The notes under the pieces: model-generated
Databases searched by the model: none
The model's input: the letters and a program-made list of their open reading frames with translations, nothing else
What the model was told of the DNA's origin: nothing
Position numbers and translations under genes: made by a program
Part shown: positions 35,979 to 44,460 of the stretch, piece by piece
How positions within the stretch are numbered: the first letter of the stretch is position 1
How the letters are laid out: each line of letters opens with the position of its first letter
Source of the DNA: a bacterium
GTDB taxonomy: Bacteria; Zhuqueibacterota; Zhuqueibacteria; Residuimicrobiales; Residuimicrobiaceae
NCBI GenBank assembly: GCA_029565685.1
Contig: JAKQNR010000022.1
Coordinates: 492,035-556,034 of the forward strand
Direction of reading: 5' to 3'
Length of the DNA stretch: 64,000 bases

Positions 35979-37283
35979 ATGATTGCGATCTATCGCAACA
36001 AGGAAATCGACCATTTCCTGATTAAATATGAATCACGACGGACTTTTATGGCCGAAGAGATCGAACGGTCTGTCCTTCAGATCATCAAAGATGTTCGGGA
36101 TAAAGGTGATGAGGCGCTCATCAGCTATACCACCTTGTTTGACAAAGCGGAGCTGAGCACAGATGAAATAGAGGTTTCGGCCGAAGAAATGGCTCAAGCC
36201 CATAAAAAACTGCATAAAGATCTACTTAAGACGATCCAGGGATCTATCAAAAACATTGAGGACTTCCACCGCAACAGCCTTCCTAAATCATGGTTCAATT
36301 GGCAAGAGGATGGAGTGGTGTTGGGCCAGCGGGTCATTCCCATGCAGCGTGTGGGCATCTATGTGCCTGGGGGCAGGGCGGCCTACCCCTCGTCTCTGAT
36401 TATGGGTGTAGTGCCGGCCCGTGTAGCCGGAGTGAGCGAGGTCTATGTGGTCACCCCGTGTAATGCACAAGGTGAAGTCAATCCAGTCATCCTGGCTATT
36501 GCCCATGAGCTCAAGGTTACAAAGGTGTTTCGGGTCGGCGGCAGCCAGGCCATCGCCGCTCTGGCCTATGGCACAGCCAGCATCCCTCGCGTGGACAAGA
36601 TCGTCGGGCCAGGCAATATTTATGTCGCAACAGCCAAAAAGCTGGTCTTCGGACAATGCGGCATGGACATGATCGCCGGCCCAAGTGAAGTGGTGATCAT
36701 CGCCGATGATACGGCGGATGCCGAATTCGCTGCAGCAGACCTGTTAGCCCAGGCGGAGCATGATCCGCTGGCTTCCTCCTTGTTGCTCACCAGTTCAGAG
36801 AAAACGGCGTTGGCTGTGCAAAAGGCAGTGTCCGAACAGATGAAAAATTTAAAACGCACGGAAATTCTCAGTCAATCGCTGCAGAACTATGGCGCTGTGC
36901 TGTTGACCCAGACCATGCAGCAGGCCATCGATCTGGCCAACCGACTGGCTCCTGAGCATCTGGGATTGCATGTTCAGGACGCCTGGCATTTGCTCGGCCG
37001 CATCCAAAATGCAGGCGCCATTTTCCTCGGCAGCTACTCCCCCGAGACGGTAGGCGATTATTGGGCGGGGCCGAATCATATTCTACCCACCAACGGATCG
37101 GCCAGATTTTTCTCACCACTGCGGGCAGAGGATTTTGTCAAATTCAGCAGCGTGATCTCGTACACTTTGGAGGCATTGAACCGTCACAGCGAACAGATCG
37201 TTCATTTCGCCCAAGCCGAGGGATTGGATGCGCACGCACAGGCAGTGATTAAACGGGTAAGCAAGAATGGAAAATTATTTTAA
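35979..37283 (+). CDS. hisD: Histidinol dehydrogenase
   Basis: A 434-residue NAD enzyme making the last two oxidations to histidine. The signature GPGNIYVATAKKLVFG followed by DMIAGPSEVVIIAD is complete, as are LLAQAEHDP with the zinc Gln and His, and RLAPEHLGL. It has normal length. It follows hisG by 32 bases and its 3' end overlaps hisC by 17 bases. Confidence 0.96.
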   Translation: MIAIYRNKEIDHFLIKYESRRTFMAEEIERSVLQIIKDVRDKGDEALISYTTLFDKAELSTDEIEVSAEEMAQAHKKLHKDLLKTIQGSIKNIEDFHRNSLPKSWFNWQEDGVVLGQRVIPMQRVGIYVPGGRAAYPSSLIMGVVPARVAGVSEVYVVTPCNAQGEVNPVILAIAHELKVTKVFRVGGSQAIAALAYGTASIPRVDKIVGPGNIYVATAKKLVFGQCGMDMIAGPSEVVIIADDTADAEFAAADLLAQAEHDPLASSLLLTSSEKTALAVQKAVSEQMKNLKRTEILSQSLQNYGAVLLTQTMQQAIDLANRLAPEHLGLHVQDAWHLLGRIQNAGAIFLGSYSPETVGDYWAGPNHILPTNGSARFFSPLRAEDFVKFSSVISYTLEALNRHSEQIVHFAQAEGLDAHAQAVIKRVSKNGKLF

Positions 37284-38325
37284 AAAAACGGTTTTACATC
37301 TGCAGGGTTACTCTGCTCCTCCGCAAAGGCAGATGCGCGCCAAGCTGAATCAGAATGAAAGTCCGTTCGACCTTCCGGCGGAGTTTAAAAAACAGGTGCT
37401 GGCCACCGCGGCGGCGCTCTCCTGGAACCGCTATCCCATGAACGAATCCAGCGATCTTAAACAGGCGATCGCCTCGTGGCACGGGCTGCAATCAGATCAG
37501 GTGCTTCTCGGCAATGGCTCCAATCAGCTGCTGCAAACCGTGCTCTCTGCAGCGGTGGCGGAGAACGATCGCGTGCTGCTGTTTCCGCCGACTTTTGGAC
37601 TGTTTGAAATCTTTGGCGTTTTATATGGAGGCAACGTTCTGACGCTGCCGCAGGCGCCTTCTGATCCTTTCCCCATGGCAGAGGCGTTGCGCCGAATACA
37701 AAGCGAACAGCCGCGGATCATTCTCCTCTGTTCGCCCAACAATCCCACCGGCGCTTTGCTCTCTTTGCCACAGGTGGAAACCCTGTGCGAGCAGGCCTGC
37801 GGACTGGTTTTTCTGGATGAGGCTTATGCGGAATTTTCCGGTCAGACTGCCATTCCGCTGCTAAAGAAATATCCGCAGCTGATCATCTCACGCACTTTTT
37901 CCAAAGCATTTTCACTGGCCGGATTGCGCCTAGGCTATCTGCTGGCCTCGGCTGAATGCATCTATCAGCTTCGCAAGGCCAATCTGCCTTATAACGTCAA
38001 TTTGTTGACTGAACTTATTGCCATGCAGCTGCTTGAGGATCGTGAAACCATGCTGCGTCAAGTCTCTGAGCTGGTTAAAGAACGCGACTGGCTGCTGAGC
38101 GAGATGCAGCGAATCCCCACGATTCGTCCGTTTCCCTCTGCAGCTAATTTTATTTTGTTCCACTGTCCATACGCGGATTTGGTTTTCGACCGCTTAAAAG
38201 ATCAGGGTATTCTCGTGCGCAATGTCGGCGGATATCCGTTGCTTAAAGACCACCTGCGGGTGAGCATTGGACGGCATGAGGAAAACCAATGGTTCCTGGA
38301 AGCCTTGAAAGCGAGCCTATCATGA
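37267..38325 (+). CDS. hisC: Histidinol-phosphate aminotransferase
   Basis: A 352-residue fold-type I PLP enzyme. It has KLNQNESPFDLP, NGSNQLL, SPNNPTGALL, VFLDEAYAEF and the PLP lysine in SRTFSKAFSLAGLRLGY. It converts imidazole acetol phosphate to histidinol phosphate. Position between hisD and hisB makes the assignment firm over other aminotransferases. The stop overlaps the hisB ATG. Confidence 0.95.
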   Translation: MENYFKKTVLHLQGYSAPPQRQMRAKLNQNESPFDLPAEFKKQVLATAAALSWNRYPMNESSDLKQAIASWHGLQSDQVLLGNGSNQLLQTVLSAAVAENDRVLLFPPTFGLFEIFGVLYGGNVLTLPQAPSDPFPMAEALRRIQSEQPRIILLCSPNNPTGALLSLPQVETLCEQACGLVFLDEAYAEFSGQTAIPLLKKYPQLIISRTFSKAFSLAGLRLGYLLASAECIYQLRKANLPYNVNLLTELIAMQLLEDRETMLRQVSELVKERDWLLSEMQRIPTIRPFPSAANFILFHCPYADLVFDRLKDQGILVRNVGGYPLLKDHLRVSIGRHEENQWFLEALKASLS

Positions 38326-38915
38326 AAAAGCGCACAGCTCGGATTGTACGAAAAACCCGTGAGACGGATATCACCCTGTCGGTAGATCTGGATGGCAGCG
38401 GTAAAAGCGATATCCGGACCGGCATCGGCTTTTTTGATCATCTCCTCGACAGTCTGGCGCGGCACAGCCTCATCGACCTTTCCATTCAGGCCAAGGGCGA
38501 TCTCTATGTCGACGGCCATCACACAGTGGAGGATGTGGGCATTTGTCTGGGCGCCGCCTGCGGTCAGGCGCTCGCGGACAAACAGGGCATCAGCCGATTC
38601 GGTTTTGCCTATTGTCCGTTGGACGAAGCCTTGAGCCGGGCAGTGGTGGATGTGAGCGGCCGCGGTTTTTTCATCTTCGAGCCCCGCATGCCATTGCACC
38701 GGGTGGGGGAGTTCGACGGCGAATTGCTGATTGAATTTCTCCGCGCTTTTGCCGTGCACTCGCAGATGACTGTGCACGTCGGTATCTTATACGGCGCCAA
38801 TCAGCATCATATGATGGAGTCGTTGATGAAAAGCCTGGCCCGCGCTCTGCGCATGGCGCTGACCGTCGATCCGCGTGAACCGGGCATACCCTCCACCAAG
38901 GGGGTACTGGCGTGA
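38322..38915 (+). CDS. hisB: Imidazoleglycerol-phosphate dehydratase
   Basis: A 197-residue manganese enzyme. It has GIGFFDHLLDSLARH, the metal motif DGHHTVEDVGICLG, and a second set ANQHHMMESLMKSLARAL, the full repeat of the family. It is the dehydratase only; the histidinol-phosphatase domain of the E. coli bifunctional HisB is absent, and no separate phosphatase is in this operon. The ATG at 38322 overlaps the hisC stop (ATGA). Confidence 0.95.
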   Translation: MKKRTARIVRKTRETDITLSVDLDGSGKSDIRTGIGFFDHLLDSLARHSLIDLSIQAKGDLYVDGHHTVEDVGICLGAACGQALADKQGISRFGFAYCPLDEALSRAVVDVSGRGFFIFEPRMPLHRVGEFDGELLIEFLRAFAVHSQMTVHVGILYGANQHHMMESLMKSLARALRMALTVDPREPGIPSTKGVLA

Positions 38916-39511
38916 TCGGCATCATCGATTACGGCGCCGGCAATCTGAAAAGCGTACACAAGGCGCTGGAGCACTTGGGCGCGAAGGCCGACATCATCAG
39001 CACCCCTAAGCAAGTCGAGTGCGCCGATAAAGTGATTCTGCCGGGCGTGGGCGCATTTGGCAAAGCAGTGGAGGCCATCGACCGGCTGGGTTTGCGCAAA
39101 TCGCTGCAACAGGTGATCGCCGATGGCCGTCCGTTTCTCGGCATCTGTCTCGGCCTGCAGCTGTTGATGCAGGCCAGTGAAGAGAGCCCAGGGGCTGTGG
39201 GGCTGGGCGTTCTGCCTGGCACGGTGGTTCACTTTCCTGCCGGAAACAAGGTTCCGCATCTGGGCTGGAACATTGTCCGTCAGAATCGGTCCTGCGCTCT
39301 TTGGCGCAACATTCCGGACGACAGTTTTTTTTATTTTGCCCATTCCTATTATGTGCGTCTGCAGGATGAGACCCTGTCGGTAGGATTCACCGATTATGGC
39401 GATTGGATCCCGGTTGCGCTCAACCGGCAGGCGCTTTTCGCTGTACAATTTCATCCCGAAAAATCGCAGAAAGCCGGATTAATGCTGCTGAATAATTTCA
39501 TTCACCTGTAG
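38912..39511 (+). CDS. hisH: Imidazole glycerol phosphate synthase, glutaminase subunit
   Basis: A 199-residue class I glutamine amidotransferase with IIDYGAGNLKSV, the oxyanion loop LPGVGAFG, nucleophile Cys79 in FLGICLGLQLL, and the His181/Glu183 pair in QFHPEKS. It feeds ammonia to HisF. It begins with a GTG that overlaps the hisB stop (GTGA). Confidence 0.96.
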   Translation: MIGIIDYGAGNLKSVHKALEHLGAKADIISTPKQVECADKVILPGVGAFGKAVEAIDRLGLRKSLQQVIADGRPFLGICLGLQLLMQASEESPGAVGLGVLPGTVVHFPAGNKVPHLGWNIVRQNRSCALWRNIPDDSFFYFAHSYYVRLQDETLSVGFTDYGDWIPVALNRQALFAVQFHPEKSQKAGLMLLNNFIHL

Positions 39512-39519
39512 GAAGCGTT

Positions 39520-40254
39520 GTGCGAATACTGCCCGCAATCGACATGATGGACGGCCGCTGCGTCCGTTTGAAGCAGGGGCTAGCCTCCAGTAAAAAAGAA
39601 TATGAATCGCAACCGGTGCGCGCCGCCTTGCGCTGGCAATCCGCCGGCGCCTCCTGGTTGCATGTGGTCAATTTGGATGGCGCTTTTGGCCAGGCGGACG
39701 CCAACGCCCACGCGCTCACGGAATTGCTTGCCGCTGTGAACATTCCCGTCCAGCTGGGCGGCGGCATCCGGTCCTTGGAGGACGCGGCCCGATGGTTGGA
39801 TCTGGGCGTTTCGCGCATCATCCTAGGTACGCTGGCGGTTGCCGATCCTGGCGGCGTCGGACAGGCGGTAGAGCGTTTTGGCGCCGACCGTGTGGCTGTG
39901 GGGGCGGACGCCAAAGAAAACCGCGTGGCCATCAAGGGATGGGTGGAAGAGTCGGAGAAACAATTGCTGCCCTTCGTAGCGGAGATGGAGGCTTTGGGAG
40001 TCCGCCATATCATCTATACGGACATTAGCCGGGATGGGGGCGACACGGGACCCGATCTGGCTGGTTTTGCAGCGCTCTGCGCGCAATCCAGCCTGAATCT
40101 GATCGCATCCGGCGGTTTCTCGAAAATGGAGCATTTTGAACAACTGGAAAAGTTAAAGTGTGCGAACCTCGAGGGCGTTATCGTCGGCACTGCGCTCTAC
40201 GAAGGTCTCCTGGATCTGGCCACGCTGATTGGCCGTTTTGAAAGAGTGCGCTGA
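39520..40254 (+). CDS. hisA: ProFAR isomerase
   Basis: A 244-residue TIM barrel with two phosphate-binding half-barrels. Catalytic Asp8 is in LPAIDMMDGRCVRL and the second Asp in YTDISRDGG; QLGGGIRSLED and IASGGFSKME are the phosphate loops. The start is a GTG 8 bases after the hisH stop with AGGA just ahead. It converts ProFAR to PRFAR for HisH/HisF. Confidence 0.95.
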   Translation: MRILPAIDMMDGRCVRLKQGLASSKKEYESQPVRAALRWQSAGASWLHVVNLDGAFGQADANAHALTELLAAVNIPVQLGGGIRSLEDAARWLDLGVSRIILGTLAVADPGGVGQAVERFGADRVAVGADAKENRVAIKGWVEESEKQLLPFVAEMEALGVRHIIYTDISRDGGDTGPDLAGFAALCAQSSLNLIASGGFSKMEHFEQLEKLKCANLEGVIVGTALYEGLLDLATLIGRFERVR

Positions 40255-41013
40255 ATGTTGGCCAAACGGATCATTCCCTGCTTGGATGTCAAGGATGGCC
40301 GAGTGGTCAAGGGCACCAACTTTGTCCATTTGCGCGATGCCGGGGATCCGGTCGAGCAGGCCCGTTATTATGACGAGCAGGGTGCGGACGAAATCGTTTT
40401 TCTTGACATCACCGCCTCGGCGGAAAAGCGCGATATTCTGCTGGACGTGGTGGCACGCACGGCGGATCAAGTGTTCATGCCGTTGACCGTAGGCGGCGGC
40501 GTGCGCACTTTTTCGGATGCACAGAGGCTGTTGCGCAGCGGCGCCGACAAGGTGACGATGAACACCGCCGCTGTGCAGAATCCGAATCTGATCCGTGAAT
40601 GCGCTGAAAGGTTGGGCAGCCAGGCGACGGTGGTGGCCATTGATGCAAAACGCCGTGCGCAGGGAGGGTGGCAAGTTTACACACACGGCGGCCGCACCGC
40701 CGTAAATCTGGATGCACTCGAATGGGCGGCCACCGTGACCCGCCTGGGCGCAGGTGAGATTTTACTCACCTCCATGGATTGCGACGGCACGCGCAACGGC
40801 TATGACCTGGAATTGACCGGCGCCGTCGCCCGTGCTGTTCCTGTCCCGGTGATCGCGTCCGGTGGATGCGGCGGACCAGAGCATATTTATCAGGTGTTTC
40901 ATTTCGCCAATGCCGACGCAGCCTTGGCTGCCTCTGTATTTCATTATCGGGAAAATTCCATTCGCCAGGTAAAAACCTATCTAAAGGAGCGGCACATTCA
41001 TGTCAGAGATTGA
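40255..41013 (+). CDS. hisF: Imidazole glycerol phosphate synthase, cyclase subunit
   Basis: A 252-residue TIM barrel with Asp11 in [41 protein letters not shown] and [15 protein letters not shown] (second catalytic Asp). It makes imidazole glycerol phosphate and AICAR, using ammonia from HisH. The ATG follows the hisA stop with no gap, and the end overlaps hisI by 14 bases. Confidence 0.96.
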   Translation: MLAKRIIPCLDVKDGRVVKGTNFVHLRDAGDPVEQARYYDEQGADEIVFLDITASAEKRDILLDVVARTADQVFMPLTVGGGVRTFSDAQRLLRSGADKVTMNTAAVQNPNLIRECAERLGSQATVVAIDAKRRAQGGWQVYTHGGRTAVNLDALEWAATVTRLGAGEILLTSMDCDGTRNGYDLELTGAVARAVPVPVIASGGCGGPEHIYQVFHFANADAALAASVFHYRENSIRQVKTYLKERHIHVRD

Positions 41014-41347
41014 AAAGCTCAAGGCCGATGAATTCATCCATACCCTGCAATTTGATTCTCAAGGCCTGATCCCGGCGGTGATCCAGGATGCGGGGGATCA
41101 AGCTGTTCTGATGCTCGGTTACATGAATCAAACCAGTTTGCGGCAAACCCTTGACAGCGGCCGGGTCACGTTCTGGAGCCGGTCGCGGAAAAAGTTATGG
41201 ACCAAAGGAGAAACCTCCGGTCACTGGCTGCTGGTTAAAAGCATCTATACGGATTGCGATCGCGACACGCTGCTGATCCAGGCCGAGGCCATCGGACCTA
41301 CCTGTCATACCAACAAGCGCAGCTGTTTCAGCTGGATGCTAGAGTGA
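41000..41347 (+). CDS. hisI: Phosphoribosyl-AMP cyclohydrolase
   Basis: A 115-residue zinc enzyme opening the adenine ring of PR-AMP. It has [28 protein letters not shown], the metal-binding [10 protein letters not shown] and the C-terminal cysteine pair CHTNKRSCF. It lacks the HisE (PR-ATP pyrophosphatase) domain that is often fused at the C-terminus, and no separate hisE follows. It ends the operon. AAGGAG lies about 7 bases before the ATG inside hisF. Confidence 0.95.
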   Translation: MSEIEKLKADEFIHTLQFDSQGLIPAVIQDAGDQAVLMLGYMNQTSLRQTLDSGRVTFWSRSRKKLWTKGETSGHWLLVKSIYTDCDRDTLLIQAEAIGPTCHTNKRSCFSWMLE

Positions 41348-41381
41348 TCCTCCTGACGGCTTAACCGCTGGCAAATTGTGC

Positions 41382-41410
41382 TTGATTCTCAGACAAAGAA
41401 TGGCTAAAAT
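41382..41410 (+). promoter_or_regulatory. Putative promoter of the 41443 gene
   Basis: TTGATT (41382-41387) and TAAAAT (41405-41410) are 17 bases apart, matching four and five of six consensus bases. The predicted start near 41417 is 26 bases before the ATG. Confidence 0.5.
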
Positions 41411-41442
41411 AAGTCTGTCATTCAACCAGAGGATGAAAGCGT

Positions 41443-41811
41443 ATGCTACCTGGTCCAGCAGATTCGACAAGCACTCTAGTCGAACGAGAACAGATGATCA
41501 TCGAGTGGTTCAAAGTGGACAAGACTGTGGCTTATGTCGCACTGGTCGTCGGGCTTTTCATCATCATCATCGCCTATTTCAGCGGCGGCCGCGAGAACAG
41601 GCCTAAACTCATTTTTTCCATTCTCAGCAGTGTGGTGATCGGCGTGCTCACTCTGCCTCTGTTCATCAAGTTCGGAATCTGGGTGGGGCTATTCGGCTAT
41701 CAGTGGGGCGAAATCGTGCTGATGACGATTTATATTCTCTACATTGCTGCGCTTTCCTGCAACGCTTATGAGATCGTCACCGTGTCCGCAAAAGAGGCAA
41801 GACCCAACTGA
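41443..41811 (+). CDS. Small integral membrane protein of unknown function
   Basis: A 122-residue protein with three likely membrane helices (about 31-48, 57-76 and 88-108) and a short soluble N-terminus. I do not recognise the family. GAGG lies 10 bases before the chosen ATG; a second ATG at 41494 would give a form starting just before the first helix. It stands alone, with its own promoter-like sequence upstream and a terminator overlapping its stop codon. Confidence 0.65.
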   Translation: MLPGPADSTSTLVEREQMIIEWFKVDKTVAYVALVVGLFIIIIAYFSGGRENRPKLIFSILSSVVIGVLTLPLFIKFGIWVGLFGYQWGEIVLMTIYILYIAALSCNAYEIVTVSAKEARPN

Positions 41812-41831
41812 CAGTCGGTTGGAGTTTTTTT
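41804..41831 (+). terminator. Intrinsic terminator overlapping the stop of the 41443 gene
   Basis: A seven-base-pair stem (CCAACTG 41804-41810 with CGGTTGG 41816-41822, one T-G pair), five-base loop, then AG and seven T. The stop codon at 41809-41811 lies within it. Confidence 0.75.
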
Positions 41832-41833
41832 GC

Positions 41834-41862
41834 TTGATTTTTGCGAACTAAATTTTTAAATT
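41834..41862 (+). promoter_or_regulatory. Putative promoter of the 41908 gene
   Basis: TTGATT (41834-41839) and TAAATT (41857-41862) are 17 bases apart, four of six matches each. The region is A/T-rich, so chance is possible. Confidence 0.3.
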
Positions 41863-41907
41863 GATTAGCTATAACAAAAAACACACAAACTGGGAACCAC
41901 CAACCGC

Positions 41908-42582
41908 ATGCTACGACCGAGAAAACATCTTTCGAAAAAAGAACTCAAGGAAGACAAGCTGGTCACCTTTTATGCCAAAGCCACTGCTTGGCTGGAAAAT
42001 TACAAGACCTATCTGATCGCAGGAGCGGCGGCGGTGGTCGTGCTGGCGATGGGAGTCTTCTTTTATTTTCAGTCTGCCCAATCTGCGGAAAAAAGCGCCA
42101 GCGTCGAGCTGGCTAAAGCCACCCGAGTCTATGAGAGCGGCAATCTGTCATCAGCCATTCCCATGCTGAGCAACCTGGTTAAAAGTCATGGCCGCACGAC
42201 CAGCGGCAAAATCGCCCGTTTTTATCTCGCCAATGCCTTTTTTCAGAGTAAAGATTACGATAACGCCGGGATCAACTACAAGAAATTCATCGACTCGTTC
42301 AGCGGAGACGAGCATTTCCTCGCTGCGGCCTATGGTGGGCAGGCAGCCTCATTAGAAGAAAAAAAACAATATGCTGAAGCAGCCGCTTTGTACAGCAAAG
42401 CGGCGGAAAAGTATGCATCCACAGTGCATGCGCCGCTCTTTCTCTTCAAAGCCGGCCGCTGCTATCAGTTGGCGGGAAAACCCGAGCAGAGCAAAGTGCT
42501 GTTCCAGCGGATCGTCAACGAGTTTCCCAAATCAGCCGAAAAGGATGAAGCGGTTCTGCAGCTAGCCATGCTGGGGCAGTGA
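41908..42582 (+). CDS. Membrane-anchored tetratricopeptide-repeat protein
   Basis: A 224-residue protein with a basic N-terminus, one membrane helix at about residues 36-54 and a tail of helix pairs (from about 60) with TPR-like spacing: YESGNLSSAIPMLSNLV, FQSKDYDNAGINYKKFI, EEKKQYAEAAALYSKAA and QLAGKPEQSKVLFQRIV. This layout is that of YfgM-like ancillary proteins, which help folding at the Sec translocon, but the match is by architecture only. It is monocistronic, bounded by terminators. Confidence 0.7.
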   Translation: MLRPRKHLSKKELKEDKLVTFYAKATAWLENYKTYLIAGAAAVVVLAMGVFFYFQSAQSAEKSASVELAKATRVYESGNLSSAIPMLSNLVKSHGRTTSGKIARFYLANAFFQSKDYDNAGINYKKFIDSFSGDEHFLAAAYGGQAASLEEKKQYAEAAALYSKAAEKYASTVHAPLFLFKAGRCYQLAGKPEQSKVLFQRIVNEFPKSAEKDEAVLQLAMLGQ

Positions 42583-42637
42583 AGATTGCCTATTTTTTTC
42601 TTGCATACTTGTTTATTTTTTTTTATATTATTATCCC

Positions 42638-42665
42638 AAAGTGGGCCCCAAAAGCCCACTTTTTT
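42638..42665 (+). terminator. Intrinsic terminator between the TPR gene and rimP
   Basis: A nine-base-pair stem, AAAGTGGGC (42638-42646) with GCCCACTTT (42654-42662), seven-base loop, in a T-rich tail running to 42665. A promoter-like TTGCAT/TATATT pair lies just upstream at 42601-42629. Confidence 0.85.
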
Positions 42666-42685
42666 ATTATTAGGCGGGATGGGAA

Positions 42686-43138
42686 ATGCGACCTGAAGAA
42701 TTGACGGCTGTGATAGAACCGGTGTTAAGCGACATGGGCATCGACCTGGTGGATCTATACCTCCATGGCCGAGGAGGGCGGACCCTGCTGCGCATCCTGG
42801 TGGATGAGCCGGGCGGCATCAGCATTCGGCGCGTTTCTCAAGCCAGCCGTGCAATTTCGGATCTGCTGGACCAGAAAGATCTGATCCCAACGCGTTACAC
42901 GCTGGAGGTCTCTTCGCCCGGCGTCGATCGTCCGTTGAAAAACAGCCGCGACTTTATCCGTCACATCGGACGATTGGTATCGGTTCAGTGTCAGGTTGGC
43001 GAGACGACGGAGACTCTAGTCGGCCGCATCCGCAAAGCGGACGAGGAGACCGTTCTTCTAGCGATGGAAAATGGCACGCAGGAAAAAATAGTTGAGCTCG
43101 GCCGAATTCAATCAGCCGTGGTTCTCTTGGAATTCTAA
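42686..43138 (+). CDS. rimP: Ribosome maturation factor RimP
   Basis: A 150-residue two-domain protein needed for 30S subunit maturation. The conserved core LRILVDEPGGISI, ISDLLDQKDLIP and LEVSSPGVDRPLK is clear, followed by a small SH3-like C-terminal domain. It heads the conserved operon rimP-nusA-infB and lies 18 bases before nusA. Confidence 0.94.
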   Translation: MRPEELTAVIEPVLSDMGIDLVDLYLHGRGGRTLLRILVDEPGGISIRRVSQASRAISDLLDQKDLIPTRYTLEVSSPGVDRPLKNSRDFIRHIGRLVSVQCQVGETTETLVGRIRKADEETVLLAMENGTQEKIVELGRIQSAVVLLEF

Positions 43139-43156
43139 TGATCGTGGAACGAAACC

Positions 43157-44398
43157 ATGAAAAATGAAATCGTCGAAGCCTTCTCCCTGTTGGCGAAGGA
43201 GAAGAACATCGATAAGGAGATTCTCTCCCGCATTTTGCAGGAAATTTTCCTCAACATGTTGAGGAAAAAATACGGCCAAAACGGCAACTATTCCATTTTC
43301 ATCAACATGGAAAAAGGAGAAATTGAGATCTATCAGAGCAAGCTGATCGTCGAACAGGTGACCAGCGAAGTGACTGAGATTGATCTGGAGACGGCTCGAC
43401 GCGCGGAGCCGGACCTGGAGCTGGGCGATGAGTTTTTAGAGATCATCGATCCTTCCACCTTCGGCCGCCGGCTGATCATTTCAGCCAAGCAGAATCTCAA
43501 TCAACGCATCAAGGAGATTGAAAAGGAACTTATCTTTGAAGAGTTCAAGAATCGCATCGGCGAAATTATCATCGGCGACATCCGTCAGGTGAACCGCGAA
43601 GAGATCTTTATCAATGTGGACCGGACCGAGTTGAGCCTGCCCAAGTCCGAGCAGATCAAGGAGGAAAAGTATCGCCGCGGCGACAGCCTGCGCGCCGTCA
43701 TCAAGGATGTCCGCTGGACCTCCCGCGGCCCAGAGATCATCGTCTCGCGCAGCGATCCCATGTTTATCATCCGTTTGTTTGAACTAGAGGTGCCCGAGAT
43801 TTATGAGGGCATCATCGAGATCAAAGGCATTGCACGCGAACCCGGTGAACGGACTAAAATCGCCGTCTTTTCCCACGACAAACGGATCGATGCCGTCGGC
43901 GCCTGCGTCGGCATGAAGGGCATGCGCATCCAGTCTATTGTCAAAGAGCTGAACAACGAAAAAATCGACATCATAAATTTCAGCAGCGAGCCCGAGATCT
44001 TTATCACCCGTGCGCTCAGTCCGGCCAAACCCAGCCGCATTCTTATCTACGAGGATGAAAAACGCGTGGTCGCGGTACTGGACGATGAACAGATTTCGCT
44101 GGCCATCGGCAAGGGCGGCCAGAACCGCCGGCTGGCCAGCAAATTGACCTCCTACGACATTCAAACGATCCGCGAAGAGGATTATCAGAAGATGATGGCC
44201 CAGGAACGCGAGGCCAATAAATCGTTGGAGGATGTCGAAGGATTAAGCGAAAAATTAAAGACGCTGCTCATCGAAGCGGGGCTTCACTCGATCCGCGATG
44301 TTCAGGACGCGGAAGATGAGACGCTGCTGGAGATCCCGGGCATCGGAGAAAAAACCCTGGAAAAGATCAGGAATATTTTGCAGTTGCATAATCAATAA
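43157..44398 (+). CDS. nusA: Transcription termination/antitermination factor NusA
   Basis: A 413-residue RNA polymerase-binding factor. In order: N-terminal polymerase-binding domain (1 to about 125), S1 domain (about 130-200), two KH domains (about 205-345, with GACVGMKGMRIQSIVKEL and LAIGKGGQNRRLA), and a C-terminal helix-hairpin-helix segment (about 365-410, EGLSEKLKTLL to EIPGIGEKTLEKI). It is located between rimP and infB as usual. Confidence 0.96.
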   Translation: MKNEIVEAFSLLAKEKNIDKEILSRILQEIFLNMLRKKYGQNGNYSIFINMEKGEIEIYQSKLIVEQVTSEVTEIDLETARRAEPDLELGDEFLEIIDPSTFGRRLIISAKQNLNQRIKEIEKELIFEEFKNRIGEIIIGDIRQVNREEIFINVDRTELSLPKSEQIKEEKYRRGDSLRAVIKDVRWTSRGPEIIVSRSDPMFIIRLFELEVPEIYEGIIEIKGIAREPGERTKIAVFSHDKRIDAVGACVGMKGMRIQSIVKELNNEKIDIINFSSEPEIFITRALSPAKPSRILIYEDEKRVVAVLDDEQISLAIGKGGQNRRLASKLTSYDIQTIREEDYQKMMAQEREANKSLEDVEGLSEKLKTLLIEAGLHSIRDVQDAEDETLLEIPGIGEKTLEKIRNILQLHNQ

Positions 44399-44460
44399 CG
44401 TGTTTGGAGAACTCTCCAACGGTACGTTGGCAGGTCGTGATTAATCGGGAGTAACAGACT

